A DNA stretch of 64,000 nt from DSWT01 sp035373625. Lineage in GTDB: Bacteria > Chloroflexota > Anaerolineae > B4-G1 > SLSP01. Position numbers and translations under genes: made by a program. Of this stretch, positions 8,986 through 17,275 are shown one piece after another. Position 1 is the stretch's first letter. Each line of letters begins with the position of its first letter. The notes beneath the pieces are model-generated. The model had not been told where the DNA came from, made no database searches, and was given only the letters and a program-made list of their open reading frames with translations. The DNA is taken from the NCBI GenBank assembly GCA_035373625.1, contig DAOSNS010000002.1, forward strand, positions 62,001-126,000, written 5' to 3'.

Positions 8986-9279
8986 TTAAATGCCGAGGGC
9001 CTCGCGTGCTTCTTGCTCCATCATATCCGGCTGCCAGAACTCTTTGCCGAGGATCACTTCTACGTTTTTGGTCGTCAATTCCGAAGCGCGCTCGTGTACC
9101 TGGTTCATGATAAACGACGCCATCGGGCACATCGGCGAGGTCAGGATCATCGTGATTTTGACGTTGTTATCGTCTTCGGCAATGTCGCGGATCATCCCCA
9201 GGGAAACCACGTCCAACCCGATCTCGAAATCAATCACATCGCGCAACCCATTGCGGATTGTCTCTATTTCGCTTTGCAT
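8986..9279 (-). CDS. MIP18/DUF59 metal-sulfur cluster assembly factor
   Basis: A 97-residue protein with the MIP18/SufT/PaaD architecture: IRNGLRDVIDFEIGLDVVSLGM near residues 8-30 (the VxDPExxxxIxxLGL region with DFEIGL replacing DPEIGL), followed by LTSPMCPMA at 47-55, which contains the conserved cysteine. These proteins help mature or carry Fe-S clusters. It is monocistronic: a strong promoter at 9368-9396, GGAGGCG before the ATG, and a terminator after the stop frame it. The substitution of the usual proline by phenylalanine is a minor oddity. Confidence 0.88.
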   Translation of the reverse strand: MQSEIETIRNGLRDVIDFEIGLDVVSLGMIRDIAEDDNNVKITMILTSPMCPMASFIMNQVHERASELTTKNVEVILGKEFWQPDMMEQEAREALGI

Positions 9280-9296
9280 AATCGCCTCCTAAAGTT

Positions 9297-9320
9297 TTCA
9301 GTTATCAGTCGCCAGTTTTG
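9297..9320. repeat. CAGTTATCAGTC-type repeat
   Basis: TCAGTTATCAGTCGCCAGTT lies 18-40 nt upstream of the DUF59 start. Related CAGTT words in a longer run precede glmS at 18178-18232, in the opposite orientation relative to the gene. Confidence 0.5.
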
Positions 9321-9367
9321 AAGCTGATGAGCGGGGTGGCGTGTCAGGCTCCCCTTGTCTATGGATC

Positions 9368-9396
9368 ATTATAACACCAAACTGCGTTTTTGGCAA
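9368..9396 (-). promoter_or_regulatory. Sigma-70 promoter of the DUF59 gene
   Basis: Minus strand: TTGCCA, 17-nt spacer, TATAAT, with TG one base before the -10 (extended). Predicted start near 9361 gives an 80-nt leader. Confidence 0.7.
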
Positions 9397-9447
9397 TAAG
9401 TCATATATGCGTTTATAAAATCTGCTTAATTGCTCGATCTGCCGGTT

Positions 9448-10278
9448 TCAGGATGCCATGTCGAGGAGTCCTTCGGCAGTGATGGGGACGGTGTGGTCGT
9501 TCGCGCAGTGGAACGCGGCGTCCCGGCGCTGCAAAGGTTGCCCACAACGCGGGCAGCGCAGAATCTCCTCGAGCCGGCGCATCCCCACCGGGCCACGCAC
9601 GCCGGTTTTGACCGCCGAAATCAGATCGTAGTCCTCTTGCCACAGCCGCGTTTGTACCATTTCCAACGACAGCGCGCGCAGTTTGGCCTCGAAGGCTTCC
9701 GGTGTGCAGGTGCGCCCCGGCAACCAGCGCGCGTCCTTGCCGATGCGGTTGGTGGTCAACAAAAACCCGCCAGGCCGCAACACGCGCACCATCTCCCGTA
9801 ACACTCGATCGGGATCGGGCATGAACTCCAGGGCTTCCAGACAGGCGACAGCGTCGAAGGTTTCATCGGGGAAGGGCAACTGTCCAGCGTCTTGACGGAT
9901 GAAGGTGATACGATCGGACCACGCGGCGGTGGCCAGGACCGCCTGTTGCAACATCTTGCGCGAGAGGTCTACGCCGATGAGCCGCCCGCGAAAGTGGCTT
10001 TGTTGAAAGAGCGTGCGCGCCAGTCGCGCCGTCCCCGTGGCGACATCGAGAACCAGTGGATCGGGGAAATCGGCGAGCGCCTGTGTGAGCGGCAGTCCCA
10101 GGAACCATTGTTCGTACCCCGGATTGAAGCCCTTAATGCGGTCGTATATCCGCGCCGACCAGTCATACAGCAGGATGACCACGCGGCGGCCCAGGTAAGC
10201 GCCTTCGGCGAGGATGAGCTGCCAGTAGAGGAGCGCCCCGATCGCAATCAGGCCGATAACGCCGATGATCCAGCCCAT
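9448..10278 (-). CDS. SAM-dependent methyltransferase with N-terminal membrane anchor and C-terminal zinc ribbon
   Basis: A 276-residue protein. Residues 3-24 form one hydrophobic helix. The Rossmann methyltransferase core begins with VLDVATGTARLA (75-86, SAM-binding motif I), continues with the acidic loop GVDLSRKM, DAGQLPFPDETFDAVAC, and RVLRPGGFLLTTNR. The last 36 residues contain CPRCG and HCANDH, a zinc-ribbon like that of UbiE/Trm112-type bacterial fusions. It lies 1 nt after the membrane-protein gene upstream and is the last gene of that operon. The substrate may be a lipid, given the anchor, but nothing in the sequence fixes it. Confidence 0.8.
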   Translation of the reverse strand: MGWIIGVIGLIAIGALLYWQLILAEGAYLGRRVVILLYDWSARIYDRIKGFNPGYEQWFLGLPLTQALADFPDPLVLDVATGTARLARTLFQQSHFRGRLIGVDLSRKMLQQAVLATAAWSDRITFIRQDAGQLPFPDETFDAVACLEALEFMPDPDRVLREMVRVLRPGGFLLTTNRIGKDARWLPGRTCTPEAFEAKLRALSLEMVQTRLWQEDYDLISAVKTGVRGPVGMRRLEEILRCPRCGQPLQRRDAAFHCANDHTVPITAEGLLDMAS

Positions 10279-10279
10279 C

Positions 10280-11131
10280 TCACAATGCCCAGGCCATTAG
10301 AACGATCATCCCCAGCAGCCACGGCGCGACGATACGGCGATAGGTGTGCGCCTGTGGTTGATAGAGGAGTGCCATCCATCCCGGCAGTGCCAGCAAGAGA
10401 AGGCCGCCGGCCGCGAGGAAATGCTTTTGCCAGATGAGGTATCCCGCCGCCAGCGCCGGACCGATGGCAGCCAGCGGTGATGGGTGGGCGTAGAGACCCG
10501 TCAGGATGACGAGGGTTAACGCGGAAAGCGCCGGTTGGGTCATCTCGACCCCGCTCAGCGACGCGCCGAGCAGCCACGGCAGTCCCACCAGTCCGCCGGC
10601 AGACCATAGCGCGCCGACGTTTCCACGGCCCCCATTCCAGAGGATGGCCATTTCCGTCCAGGTGATCATGAACAGGGTGAGCAGCAGGGCATCGCGTCCT
10701 ATGACCAGCGCGGCCAGCAGGCTGATGAGGAAGGCCAACGCCGCCGCGCGCAACGGCATTGCCAGTGTTGGCCGTCCGACGGTGCGCCACCATGCGCAGG
10801 CCTGCCGCAGCGCGCGATGGAGGGCCGCGCCGGGCGTCCCCGGTTGCAAATAGGGCAGAGGAGGCAGATCGTCCTCTCGTTCCCAGGTGCGCCACAACGC
10901 CAGCGGTGCGGCCCAGGGCGTCAACGTCAGTGCGCGCCAGAAGGGCAGCCATCCGCCCACAACCAGAAGCAAGGCAGCGCATGCCGGCGTGAACGCTTCA
11001 TTTTTCAACGGCGCGCCATAAGCCCATGCCCCGCCGACGAGGGCTACCACGGGCACCAGCCCCCAACCGTTCAGCGTGGGCCACGCCGTTTGGGGATGTG
11101 TCACAAAGTCTGGCACAGGTTCGGATTCCAC
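10280..11131 (-). CDS. Hypothetical membrane protein
   Basis: A 283-residue protein with about eight hydrophobic helices grouped in pairs and a central basic/aromatic cytoplasmic region. Longer reading frames would run through the upstream methyltransferase, so the GTG at 11131 is chosen. It sits 16 nt after that gene's stop and lies exactly 7 nt after a TATAAT, so a leaderless transcript is possible; no Shine-Dalgarno is visible. The gene is sandwiched between two zinc-ribbon methyltransferases and is probably functionally linked to them. No family recognised. Confidence 0.55.
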   Translation of the reverse strand: MESEPVPDFVTHPQTAWPTLNGWGLVPVVALVGGAWAYGAPLKNEAFTPACAALLLVVGGWLPFWRALTLTPWAAPLALWRTWEREDDLPPLPYLQPGTPGAALHRALRQACAWWRTVGRPTLAMPLRAAALAFLISLLAALVIGRDALLLTLFMITWTEMAILWNGGRGNVGALWSAGGLVGLPWLLGASLSGVEMTQPALSALTLVILTGLYAHPSPLAAIGPALAAGYLIWQKHFLAAGGLLLLALPGWMALLYQPQAHTYRRIVAPWLLGMIVLMAWAL

Positions 11132-11137
11132 GGTGTT

Positions 11138-11143
11138 ATTATA
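11138..11143 (-). promoter_or_regulatory. Possible -10 element for a leaderless transcript
   Basis: TATAAT on the minus strand, its last base 7 nt from the GTG at 11131, which would therefore be at +1. No convincing -35 is present 16-18 nt upstream. Confidence 0.3.
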
Positions 11144-11147
11144 CCTG

Positions 11148-12047
11148 CTATGCCGGATCGCGGAAGTTGTAGATGAGGCCCTCCCGGCGCCATACTTTAC
11201 CGCAGGCGCAACGGAACTCGACCTGTGGAGGGGCGCCCAACGGTGCACCGCACGCCGGGCAACGGAAAAACGCACCTGTGGAAGCCGCGCTTTTTCCTGC
11301 GTCGGCCCGTGCGCGTGTGAAGACGCTGGGACTGAGCTGCCAGAGCGCACCGGTTGGCTGTAAAAGGGCATCCAGCGCCGTCAATACGCGCGTAGGGATC
11401 AGGCGTTTCACCAGGTTTATGCGGAAGTGTGAGACGGTGCGCACGGCCTCACGGCGCAATCCGACCTGTTCCAATTGTGCCCACATCCAGCGGGGATGAA
11501 AATCGAAGTTGAGGGCCACGAACTCGACCGGTTCAAGGGCGAAGGGGGACCAGGTCTGGCGGCGGAGGAGGTAACGCGCGATGGCCTTGAGGTTGAGCTT
11601 GTTGGCAAATTCCAGGACAAAGACGCCTCCCGGTCCCAGAATGTCGGCGATGCCGCGCAGCACGCCCGGCGCATCGGCGGCGTGGTGCAGGGTGCGCACC
11701 ATCGTCACCGCATCGAACAGGCCGGCGACGAACGGCAGACGGTAGAAATCCCCTTGTACGAAGAGATAATGCGGGTGTCCATCGGCGCCACATTCGCCGA
11801 GACGCTCCACGGCCTGCGCTAATTGCGTGTGGGCGTAATCGAAGAGTACCACCGTTTCGTAGCCGGCGTAGAGATCGGCCATGCGCCCGAATCCCGCGCC
11901 GATTTCGACAAGCGTGCGTCCCTGCGGCGGGAGCAACGCACGCATCGCCACGCGCTCGACGGCATCTTCATAGGCGCGCGTGGTGTTCCAGAACTCCGTG
12001 CTGTAGCGGGAGCCTTCGTAATTACAAATTGGGCGCGACGATGTCAT
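11148..12047 (-). CDS. SAM-dependent methyltransferase with C-terminal zinc ribbon
   Basis: A 299-residue soluble protein. Motif I is LVEIGAGFGRMADLYAG (46-62); the acidic VVLFDYAHTQL, FVQGDFYRLPFVAGLFDAVTMV and ILGPGGVFVLEFANK follow in class I order. The C-terminal 40 residues hold CPACG and CACG, two Cys pairs of a zinc ribbon. The ATG at 12047 overlaps the preceding gene by ATGA. Together with the gene at 9448-10278 it gives two zinc-ribbon methyltransferases in one operon, differing in that this one lacks a membrane anchor. Confidence 0.8.
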   Translation of the reverse strand: MTSSRPICNYEGSRYSTEFWNTTRAYEDAVERVAMRALLPPQGRTLVEIGAGFGRMADLYAGYETVVLFDYAHTQLAQAVERLGECGADGHPHYLFVQGDFYRLPFVAGLFDAVTMVRTLHHAADAPGVLRGIADILGPGGVFVLEFANKLNLKAIARYLLRRQTWSPFALEPVEFVALNFDFHPRWMWAQLEQVGLRREAVRTVSHFRINLVKRLIPTRVLTALDALLQPTGALWQLSPSVFTRARADAGKSAASTGAFFRCPACGAPLGAPPQVEFRCACGKVWRREGLIYNFRDPA

Positions 12048-12667
12048 TTTTTGTTCTGTGTGGCCTGTTGGATGAATTCCTCGGGAGTATCGGGCAGGCT
12101 CTGCAACGCGCCCGTGATGGGCCAGAAAACGGCCCGCAGTTGCTCGATCGCCGGCGCCATCCCGGCCTCGGCCAGGGGGATTTCGACCGGGACCTGCATA
12201 ATCACCGGCACGGTCGTGCTGACGGGCACCATCAGATTGAGTGCCACCGGCAAGGCCATCCCCTGGGGCAAGGCGAGTTGTACCGTGCCGTTAATGGCAC
12301 CGCCGCCGCCCGGCAAAACAAATGTGGCCGGGGCCTGTAACGGCACAGGCGCCACCAGGACGACCTGGGTGTTTTGCGCCAACGGCAAATCGAACACCAC
12401 CGGCATGGTATCGGTGATGTACACTGTCGAGCGGATTACCGTTTTGCCCAGCGAAGCAAAAGCACTGTCCAGGTCGAGCAGCAACGGCTCGGCGACCTGG
12501 CTCTTGGCCATAAACACCGGGCCGGGCGAAAGCAGCAACACGAGCACCAGGACGAAGTTGACGATGAAAGAGAAGATGATGGCAATGTTCTTGAAAGCGT
12601 TCCACAGTCTGCCGACGGTATTGCGCCCTTTAGGCTTGTTTTCGGATTCTACGGTCTGTACGGTCAT
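12044..12667 (-). CDS. Membrane-anchored hypothetical protein
   Basis: A 207-residue protein with a basic N-terminus, one helix (about 25-48) and an extracytoplasmic domain of alternating hydrophobic and small residues rich in Val, Pro and Ala. The domain contains pseudo-repeats of the form (L/V)PVxLxxxVPV. It is the first gene of the methyltransferase operon, with GGAGGTGAACA before the ATG and a promoter at 12703-12731. No family recognised; the domain may be a beta-rich extracellular module. Confidence 0.6.
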   Translation of the reverse strand: MTVQTVESENKPKGRNTVGRLWNAFKNIAIIFSFIVNFVLVLVLLLSPGPVFMAKSQVAEPLLLDLDSAFASLGKTVIRSTVYITDTMPVVFDLPLAQNTQVVLVAPVPLQAPATFVLPGGGGAINGTVQLALPQGMALPVALNLMVPVSTTVPVIMQVPVEIPLAEAGMAPAIEQLRAVFWPITGALQSLPDTPEEFIQQATQNKK

Positions 12668-12702
12668 TGTTCACCTCCGCGAATTAACGATAAAAATATG
12701 TT

Positions 12703-12731
12703 ACCATACTTGTTAATAAAAAGCAAAGCAA
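12703..12731 (-). promoter_or_regulatory. Promoter of the methyltransferase operon
   Basis: Minus strand: TTGCTT, 17-nt spacer, TATGGT, giving a leader of about 29 nt before the ATG at 12667. It lies back to back with the xpt promoter in an AT-rich divergent region. Confidence 0.45.
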
Positions 12732-12743
12732 GTCCTTCCAGAA

Positions 12744-12771
12744 GTGTCAATCCGAGAATATATGTTATGAT
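12744..12771 (+). promoter_or_regulatory. Promoter of xpt
   Basis: Plus strand: GTGTCA, 16-nt spacer, TATGAT with an extended TG. The leader would be about 109 nt. It holds a small GACC/GGTC hairpin near 12847-12864, and I see no purine-riboswitch core in it. Confidence 0.4.
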
Positions 12772-12886
12772 TGAGAATGAATATCTTCTTTTCCCGACGG
12801 AATTCAGACTCTCTGGTTCATCGGTGATTGGAAGAAAACGCTCAACGACCAGACTGAAGACGGTCAGACTACTTGTGGAGGAGGCT

Positions 12887-13477
12887 ATGGAAAGTTTGAA
12901 AGAACGTATTCGGCAGGAAGGGAAGAATTTGGGGGGAGGCATCCTCAAGATTGACAGCGTGATCAACCATCAAGTAGACGCGACGTTGATGTTGGAGGCC
13001 GGGGCGGAGTTCGCGCGGCGTTTTGCGTCTGCCGCACCGACGCGCGTTCTCACGGCCGAGGTGTCGGGCATCATCCCGGCGATGGCGACTGCTTATGCGT
13101 TGGGGTTGCCGCTGGTCTACGCCCGCAAACACAAGCCGGTGACGATGAAAGAGCCGGTGCTGGTGGAGTTTGCCCCTTCGCACACCAAAGGCGGGCAGGT
13201 ATCGCTGATGGTGTCGCCGGAATTCATCTCAGCGGGCGATCGCGTGCTCATCATTGATGATTTCCTGGCGACCGGGCAGACGATTGCGGCCATGGCGCGG
13301 ATTGTCCAGGACGCCGGGGCGACGCTGGTGGGCATCGGTACGCTGGTTGAGAAGTCTTTCGAGGGCGGACGGGAGGTGTTGTTGTCTCTGGGCGTTCCTA
13401 TTGAATCGCTGGTCATCATTGACGAGATGCGCGAGGACGGCACGATCATCTTCGCCGACGATGAGCGTGATGCGTGA
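12887..13477 (+). CDS. xpt: Xanthine phosphoribosyltransferase
   Basis: A 196-residue type I phosphoribosyltransferase that makes XMP from xanthine and PRPP. The PRPP loop VLIIDDFLATGQT is at 120-132; the N-terminal MESLKERI, the base-region YARKHKP (78-84) and C-terminal VIIDEMRED are characteristic of Xpt rather than Apt. Length fits the family (about 190-197). The ATG at 12887 follows TGGAGGAGG. guaA starts 47 nt downstream, so xanthine salvage and XMP-to-GMP conversion are encoded together. Confidence 0.92.
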   Translation: MESLKERIRQEGKNLGGGILKIDSVINHQVDATLMLEAGAEFARRFASAAPTRVLTAEVSGIIPAMATAYALGLPLVYARKHKPVTMKEPVLVEFAPSHTKGGQVSLMVSPEFISAGDRVLIIDDFLATGQTIAAMARIVQDAGATLVGIGTLVEKSFEGGREVLLSLGVPIESLVIIDEMREDGTIIFADDERDA

Positions 13478-13524
13478 TGCACCACTCATGACTCTCAACT
13501 CACCATTTGTGGAGGGAACCCGGA

Positions 13525-15060
13525 GTGCAACAAGAAACGATCATCATTTTGGATTATGGTTCGCAGTATACACAATTGATTGCCCGGCGGGTGCGTGAAC
13601 AGCACGTCTACGCCGAAATTCTGCCCTGGGATGTGGCAGAGGCGGAAGTTCTGACCCGTCGGCCACGGGGGATCATCCTATCCGGCGGTCCGAACAGCGT
13701 TTACGACATCGGCGCGCCCGGATTACCCGATTACGTTCTCCGCATGCAGGTGCCGGTCCTCGGCATCTGTTATGGTATGCATGTGTTGGCCCAGACGCTA
13801 GGCGGGGAAGTTGTTCCCGGTGTCAAACGCGAATATGGTCCCGCCGAAATGGAGATCCTGGAAGCGAACACTTTGTTTGCCGGGTTGGCGGCGCGTCAGG
13901 CGGTGTGGATGAGCCACGGCGACCGTGTGGAAACGCTGCCGCCGGGATTTCGGGTGTTGGCGCGCAGCACTGGCAATATCGTGGCGGCGATGGGGGACGC
14001 CACGGGGCGGGTGTACGGCGTACAATTCCATCCGGAGGTGCAGCATACTCCCAACGGCGCGGCCATGCTGCGACACTTTCTCTACGACGTGTGCGGGTGC
14101 AGCGGTACGTGGACGCCGGGGGCCTTCATTGAGGACGTGGTGAAACGCATCCGTGCACAGGTGGGCGCCGGGCAGGTTGTGTGTGGGCTAAGCGGCGGTG
14201 TGGATAGTGCGGTGACGGCGGCGCTGGTGCACAAAGCCGTCGGCGAGCAACTCACATGCATCTTCGTGGATACCGGCTTGCTGCGGCGCGACGAAGCCGC
14301 GCAGGTCAAGGCCACATTCCAGGAAGCCCTGCACATGCATCTGGTGATGGTGGACGCCTCCGACCGTTTTCTCGGCGCCCTGGCCGGCATCACCGACCCG
14401 GAGCAGAAACGCCGCATCATCGGAGAGCAGTTCATCCGCGTGTTCGAGTCCGAAGCGCGCCGGTTCAATGACGCGCGCTTTCTGGCGCAGGGCACCATTT
14501 ATCCCGATGTGATCGAAAGCGCCGGCAGTGCCCACGCACAGCGCATCAAATCGCATCACAACGTCGGCGGGTTGCCGGAGGATATGCACCTGTCGCTGGT
14601 CGAGCCACTGCGCGACCTGTTCAAGGATGAAGTCCGGCAGGTGGGACTCGCGCTGGGACTGCCAGAAAAGCTCATCTGGCGGCACCCGTTCCCCGGCCCG
14701 GGCCTGGCGGTGCGCATTTTGGGCGAGGTCACCCGCGAGCGCGTCGCCACGCTTCAGGCTGCCGATGCGATCTTCCTGGAAGAATTGTGGAACGCCGGTC
14801 TCTACCGGCAGACGGCGCAGGCTTTTGCCGTGCTTCTGCCGGTGCGCAGCGTCGGCGTGATGGGCGACGGGCGCACGTATGCCAATGTCATTGCCCTGCG
14901 TGCCGTCACCACCGACGATTTTATGACGGCCAGTTGGACGCATCTCCCCTACGAATTGCTGGGGCGCGTGTCCAACCGCATCGTCAACGAAGTGCCCGGC
15001 GTCAACCGCGTCGTCTACGACGTGAGCAGCAAGCCGCCGGCGACCATCGAATGGGAATAG
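13525..15060 (+). CDS. guaA: GMP synthase (glutamine-hydrolysing)
   Basis: A 511-residue enzyme that aminates XMP to GMP with glutamine and ATP. The class I amidotransferase domain carries Cys82 in GICYG and the His169/Glu171 pair in FHPE. The ATP-pyrophosphatase loop SGGVDS is at 223-228, and the C-terminal dimerisation domain ends in the conserved KPPATIEWE. I chose the GTG at 13525, preceded by GGAGGG at about 8 nt; an upstream ATG would add six unlikely residues. It follows xpt and probably shares its transcript. Confidence 0.97.
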   Translation: MQQETIIILDYGSQYTQLIARRVREQHVYAEILPWDVAEAEVLTRRPRGIILSGGPNSVYDIGAPGLPDYVLRMQVPVLGICYGMHVLAQTLGGEVVPGVKREYGPAEMEILEANTLFAGLAARQAVWMSHGDRVETLPPGFRVLARSTGNIVAAMGDATGRVYGVQFHPEVQHTPNGAAMLRHFLYDVCGCSGTWTPGAFIEDVVKRIRAQVGAGQVVCGLSGGVDSAVTAALVHKAVGEQLTCIFVDTGLLRRDEAAQVKATFQEALHMHLVMVDASDRFLGALAGITDPEQKRRIIGEQFIRVFESEARRFNDARFLAQGTIYPDVIESAGSAHAQRIKSHHNVGGLPEDMHLSLVEPLRDLFKDEVRQVGLALGLPEKLIWRHPFPGPGLAVRILGEVTRERVATLQAADAIFLEELWNAGLYRQTAQAFAVLLPVRSVGVMGDGRTYANVIALRAVTTDDFMTASWTHLPYELLGRVSNRIVNEVPGVNRVVYDVSSKPPATIEWE

Positions 15061-15118
15061 AGGGTCAACGGACTCAACGGATGTTTATCACGTGGGACGG
15101 TCTCATTAGGATGCTTCC

Positions 15119-15847
15119 ATGATGAAACAATATGAAGCGGTGATACAGACTCTTGAAAGGCTTGGTGGCCAAGCTACACTTGCCCAACTCTATCGTGAAG
15201 TAATGCAAATAAAAGACTGTGAATGGGGCACCAAGACGCCATTTGCCTCGATTCGTCGCATAGTTCAGACACGCCCAGAGATTTTTAGGGTCCGTCCTGG
15301 TTTGTGGGCGTTGCGTGCGTACAAAGACCGGCTGGGTCTGGTTGAGGACAGCGCTGGACAGAAAGCACCTGAAGCTATTGAGCAGGGTCATGCCTACTAT
15401 CAGGGATTGCTGGTTGTGATTGGGAATCTACGTAGCCTTGCAACGTTTGTTCCGCATCAGGATAAGAACAAGCTGTTTGTGAATCAGCGATTGGGAGAAT
15501 TGAGAACATTGCAGGAGGTACCGCCTTTCAGCTACGAGGTCTTTGTGAAAAGAATTAGCACGGTTGATGTGACATGGTTCAATCAGCGTCAAATGCCATA
15601 TAGCTTGTTTGAAGTGGAACATTCCACGAATATTCAGGACTCGTTGCTGAAATTCTACGGGTTGCAGGATTTCTATACACGGATGGTCATAGTTGCCGAC
15701 GATAACCGGCGTGCGGAGTTCGAGCAAAAGGTTCAACACGATGCCTTTGAGGAAATCAGGGAGCGGGTGGGTTTCCTCGGATACGCCAGGCTGGTGAAGA
15801 TGTACGAGTATGAGGTCCTGAAGAGCAGCGGGGATTTTACGATCTGA
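15119..15847 (+). CDS. HARE-HTH protein with PD-(D/E)XK nuclease-like C-terminus
   Basis: A 242-residue protein. Residues 3-68 resemble the HB1-ASXL-restriction-endonuclease (HARE) winged helix: an ATLAQLYREVM helix, W-G-T-K-T-P near 36-41 and a closing GLWALR. The C-terminal half has D150 in VDVTWF and E165/E167 in LFEVEHSTNIQDSLLKF, compatible with a D...E-x-E/K nuclease centre. No methyltransferase gene is adjacent. The GC content is clearly lower than in guaA and the DUF512 gene on either side, suggesting transfer. It may be an orphan restriction-type nuclease or a DNA-binding regulator. Confidence 0.5.
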   Translation: MMKQYEAVIQTLERLGGQATLAQLYREVMQIKDCEWGTKTPFASIRRIVQTRPEIFRVRPGLWALRAYKDRLGLVEDSAGQKAPEAIEQGHAYYQGLLVVIGNLRSLATFVPHQDKNKLFVNQRLGELRTLQEVPPFSYEVFVKRISTVDVTWFNQRQMPYSLFEVEHSTNIQDSLLKFYGLQDFYTRMVIVADDNRRAEFEQKVQHDAFEEIRERVGFLGYARLVKMYEYEVLKSSGDFTI

Positions 15848-15916
15848 ATCAGGGTTTTTGGGGGCAATGAGCCAACGCGCGACTGTAGCCATAGTTGTAG
15901 TGGATGGATTAAATGC

Positions 15917-17275
15917 ATGGTATCTGCTGAATTGACTTATTTAGCGCGGATCACAGAGGTCGCGCCCCGCAGTGTGGCGGCGCGGGCAGGGGTGCGCGCG
16001 GGCGATAGGCTGTTGGCGATCAACGGCAGGCCCCTGCGCGATGTGATTGATGTGCAGATTTATGCCGCCGAGCCGGAACTGGAATTCCTCGTGGCACGGG
16101 ACGGACGGCAAATCTCCTTGCGCGCCGCGCGTCGCTACGGACAGCCGCTGGGGCTGATGTTCGATGAGGAGCTTTTCGACGGCAAAATCCGTGCATGCCG
16201 TAACCATTGCGACTTCTGCTTCGTCTCGCAGATGGCGCCGGGATTGCGGGCGCCGTTGTATGTCAAAGACGACGATTATCGCCTCTCCTTTCTTCACGGC
16301 AATTACATCACCCTCACCAATCTGGATGAACACGACTGGGAACGGATCGCGGAACAGTATCTCAGTCCGCTCTACGTTTCTGTCCACGCGACCGAGTCGG
16401 ATGTGCGGGTGGGGTTGATGCACAACCCACGCGCCGGGCAGATTCTGGAACAACTCGCGCGCCTCGCGGAGATCGGTATTCAGATACACACGCAGGCGGT
16501 GCTCGTGCCGGGGCGAAATGATGGTGCGCATCTCGATCGCACGATCGCGGACCTCGCTGCCCTGCACCCGGCAGTTGCCGATTTAACCGTCGTGCCGGTA
16601 GGTTTGACGCGCTGGCACAATCCCAACCTGCGCCCTTATACCGCCGCCGAAGCCGCCGCCGTGCTGACCCAGACGCTGGCGTGGCAGGCGCGTTTGCGTG
16701 AGACTTTGGGGATCGGTTTCGTCTATCCTTCGGATGAGTGGTTTCTGCGCGCCGGCGTTGCCGTTCCGCCGCTGGAAGCGTATGACGGACGCTTGCCGGC
16801 GCTCATCGAAAACGGCGTGGGGATGGTGCGGCTGTTTCTGGATAGTTGGACGTCGCTCCACACCGCTTTGGTGCGGCTCGGTGGGCCGCGTCAGCTATGG
16901 GTGACGGGCACACTGTTCGCGCCGGTCTTGCAGGCTCAAGCGCGCGCGTTCGCCGCTACGACGGGACTCACAGCCGAAGTGGTGGCCGTCCCCAACCGCG
17001 CTTTTGGCGAGACGGTGACGGTGGCGGGTTTGCTCACGGTTGCAGACATCCTGGCGGCTTTGCGAGAATATGCGCCGGGGGAGGTCATCGTGTTGCCGGA
17101 TGAGATTTTCCGTGGGCCGGCGGGCGTTTCGTTGGACGGCAAATCGCCTGCGGAGGTGCAAGCGGCAACCGGTAGCCGTGTGGTGCTTGTCGCGCAGACA
17201 GGCGGGGACTGGCAATTACGGACAGGGCCTTATCTTGAGCAACGCGGATCTGGCGATCCGCTCGAAGCTAGTTGA
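15917..17275 (+). CDS. PDZ / radical-SAM-like DUF512 iron-sulfur protein
   Basis: A 452-residue protein. An N-terminal PDZ-like domain (about 5-70, with SVAARAGVRAGDRLLAING) precedes a cysteine triad C94-x3-C98-x2-C101 in CRNHCDFCF, as in radical-SAM-type Fe-S proteins. The DUF512 domain fills the rest. Function is unknown for the family, which is common in Firmicutes and Chloroflexota, often beside the GTPase Der; Der is not here. The final residues (LEQRGSGDPLEAS) and the stop are read from the first unit of the 37-bp repeat array, so the native end seems to have been replaced. The start lacks a clear Shine-Dalgarno. Confidence 0.85.
   Translation: MVSAELTYLARITEVAPRSVAARAGVRAGDRLLAINGRPLRDVIDVQIYAAEPELEFLVARDGRQISLRAARRYGQPLGLMFDEELFDGKIRACRNHCDFCFVSQMAPGLRAPLYVKDDDYRLSFLHGNYITLTNLDEHDWERIAEQYLSPLYVSVHATESDVRVGLMHNPRAGQILEQLARLAEIGIQIHTQAVLVPGRNDGAHLDRTIADLAALHPAVADLTVVPVGLTRWHNPNLRPYTAAEAAAVLTQTLAWQARLRETLGIGFVYPSDEWFLRAGVAVPPLEAYDGRLPALIENGVGMVRLFLDSWTSLHTALVRLGGPRQLWVTGTLFAPVLQAQARAFAATTGLTAEVVAVPNRAFGETVTVAGLLTVADILAALREYAPGEVIVLPDEIFRGPAGVSLDGKSPAEVQAATGSRVVLVAQTGGDWQLRTGPYLEQRGSGDPLEAS

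Noticed and set aside
12772..12886. Purine riboswitch before xpt
   Set aside because: The conserved core loops of the guanine aptamer (TATA...TCTACC-type segments) are not seen; only a small GACC/GGTC hairpin is present.
12374..12886. Extended N-terminus of xpt reading 171 residues upstream
   Set aside because: It runs antisense through a membrane-protein gene; the internal ATG at 12887 has a strong ribosome-binding site and matches the family length.
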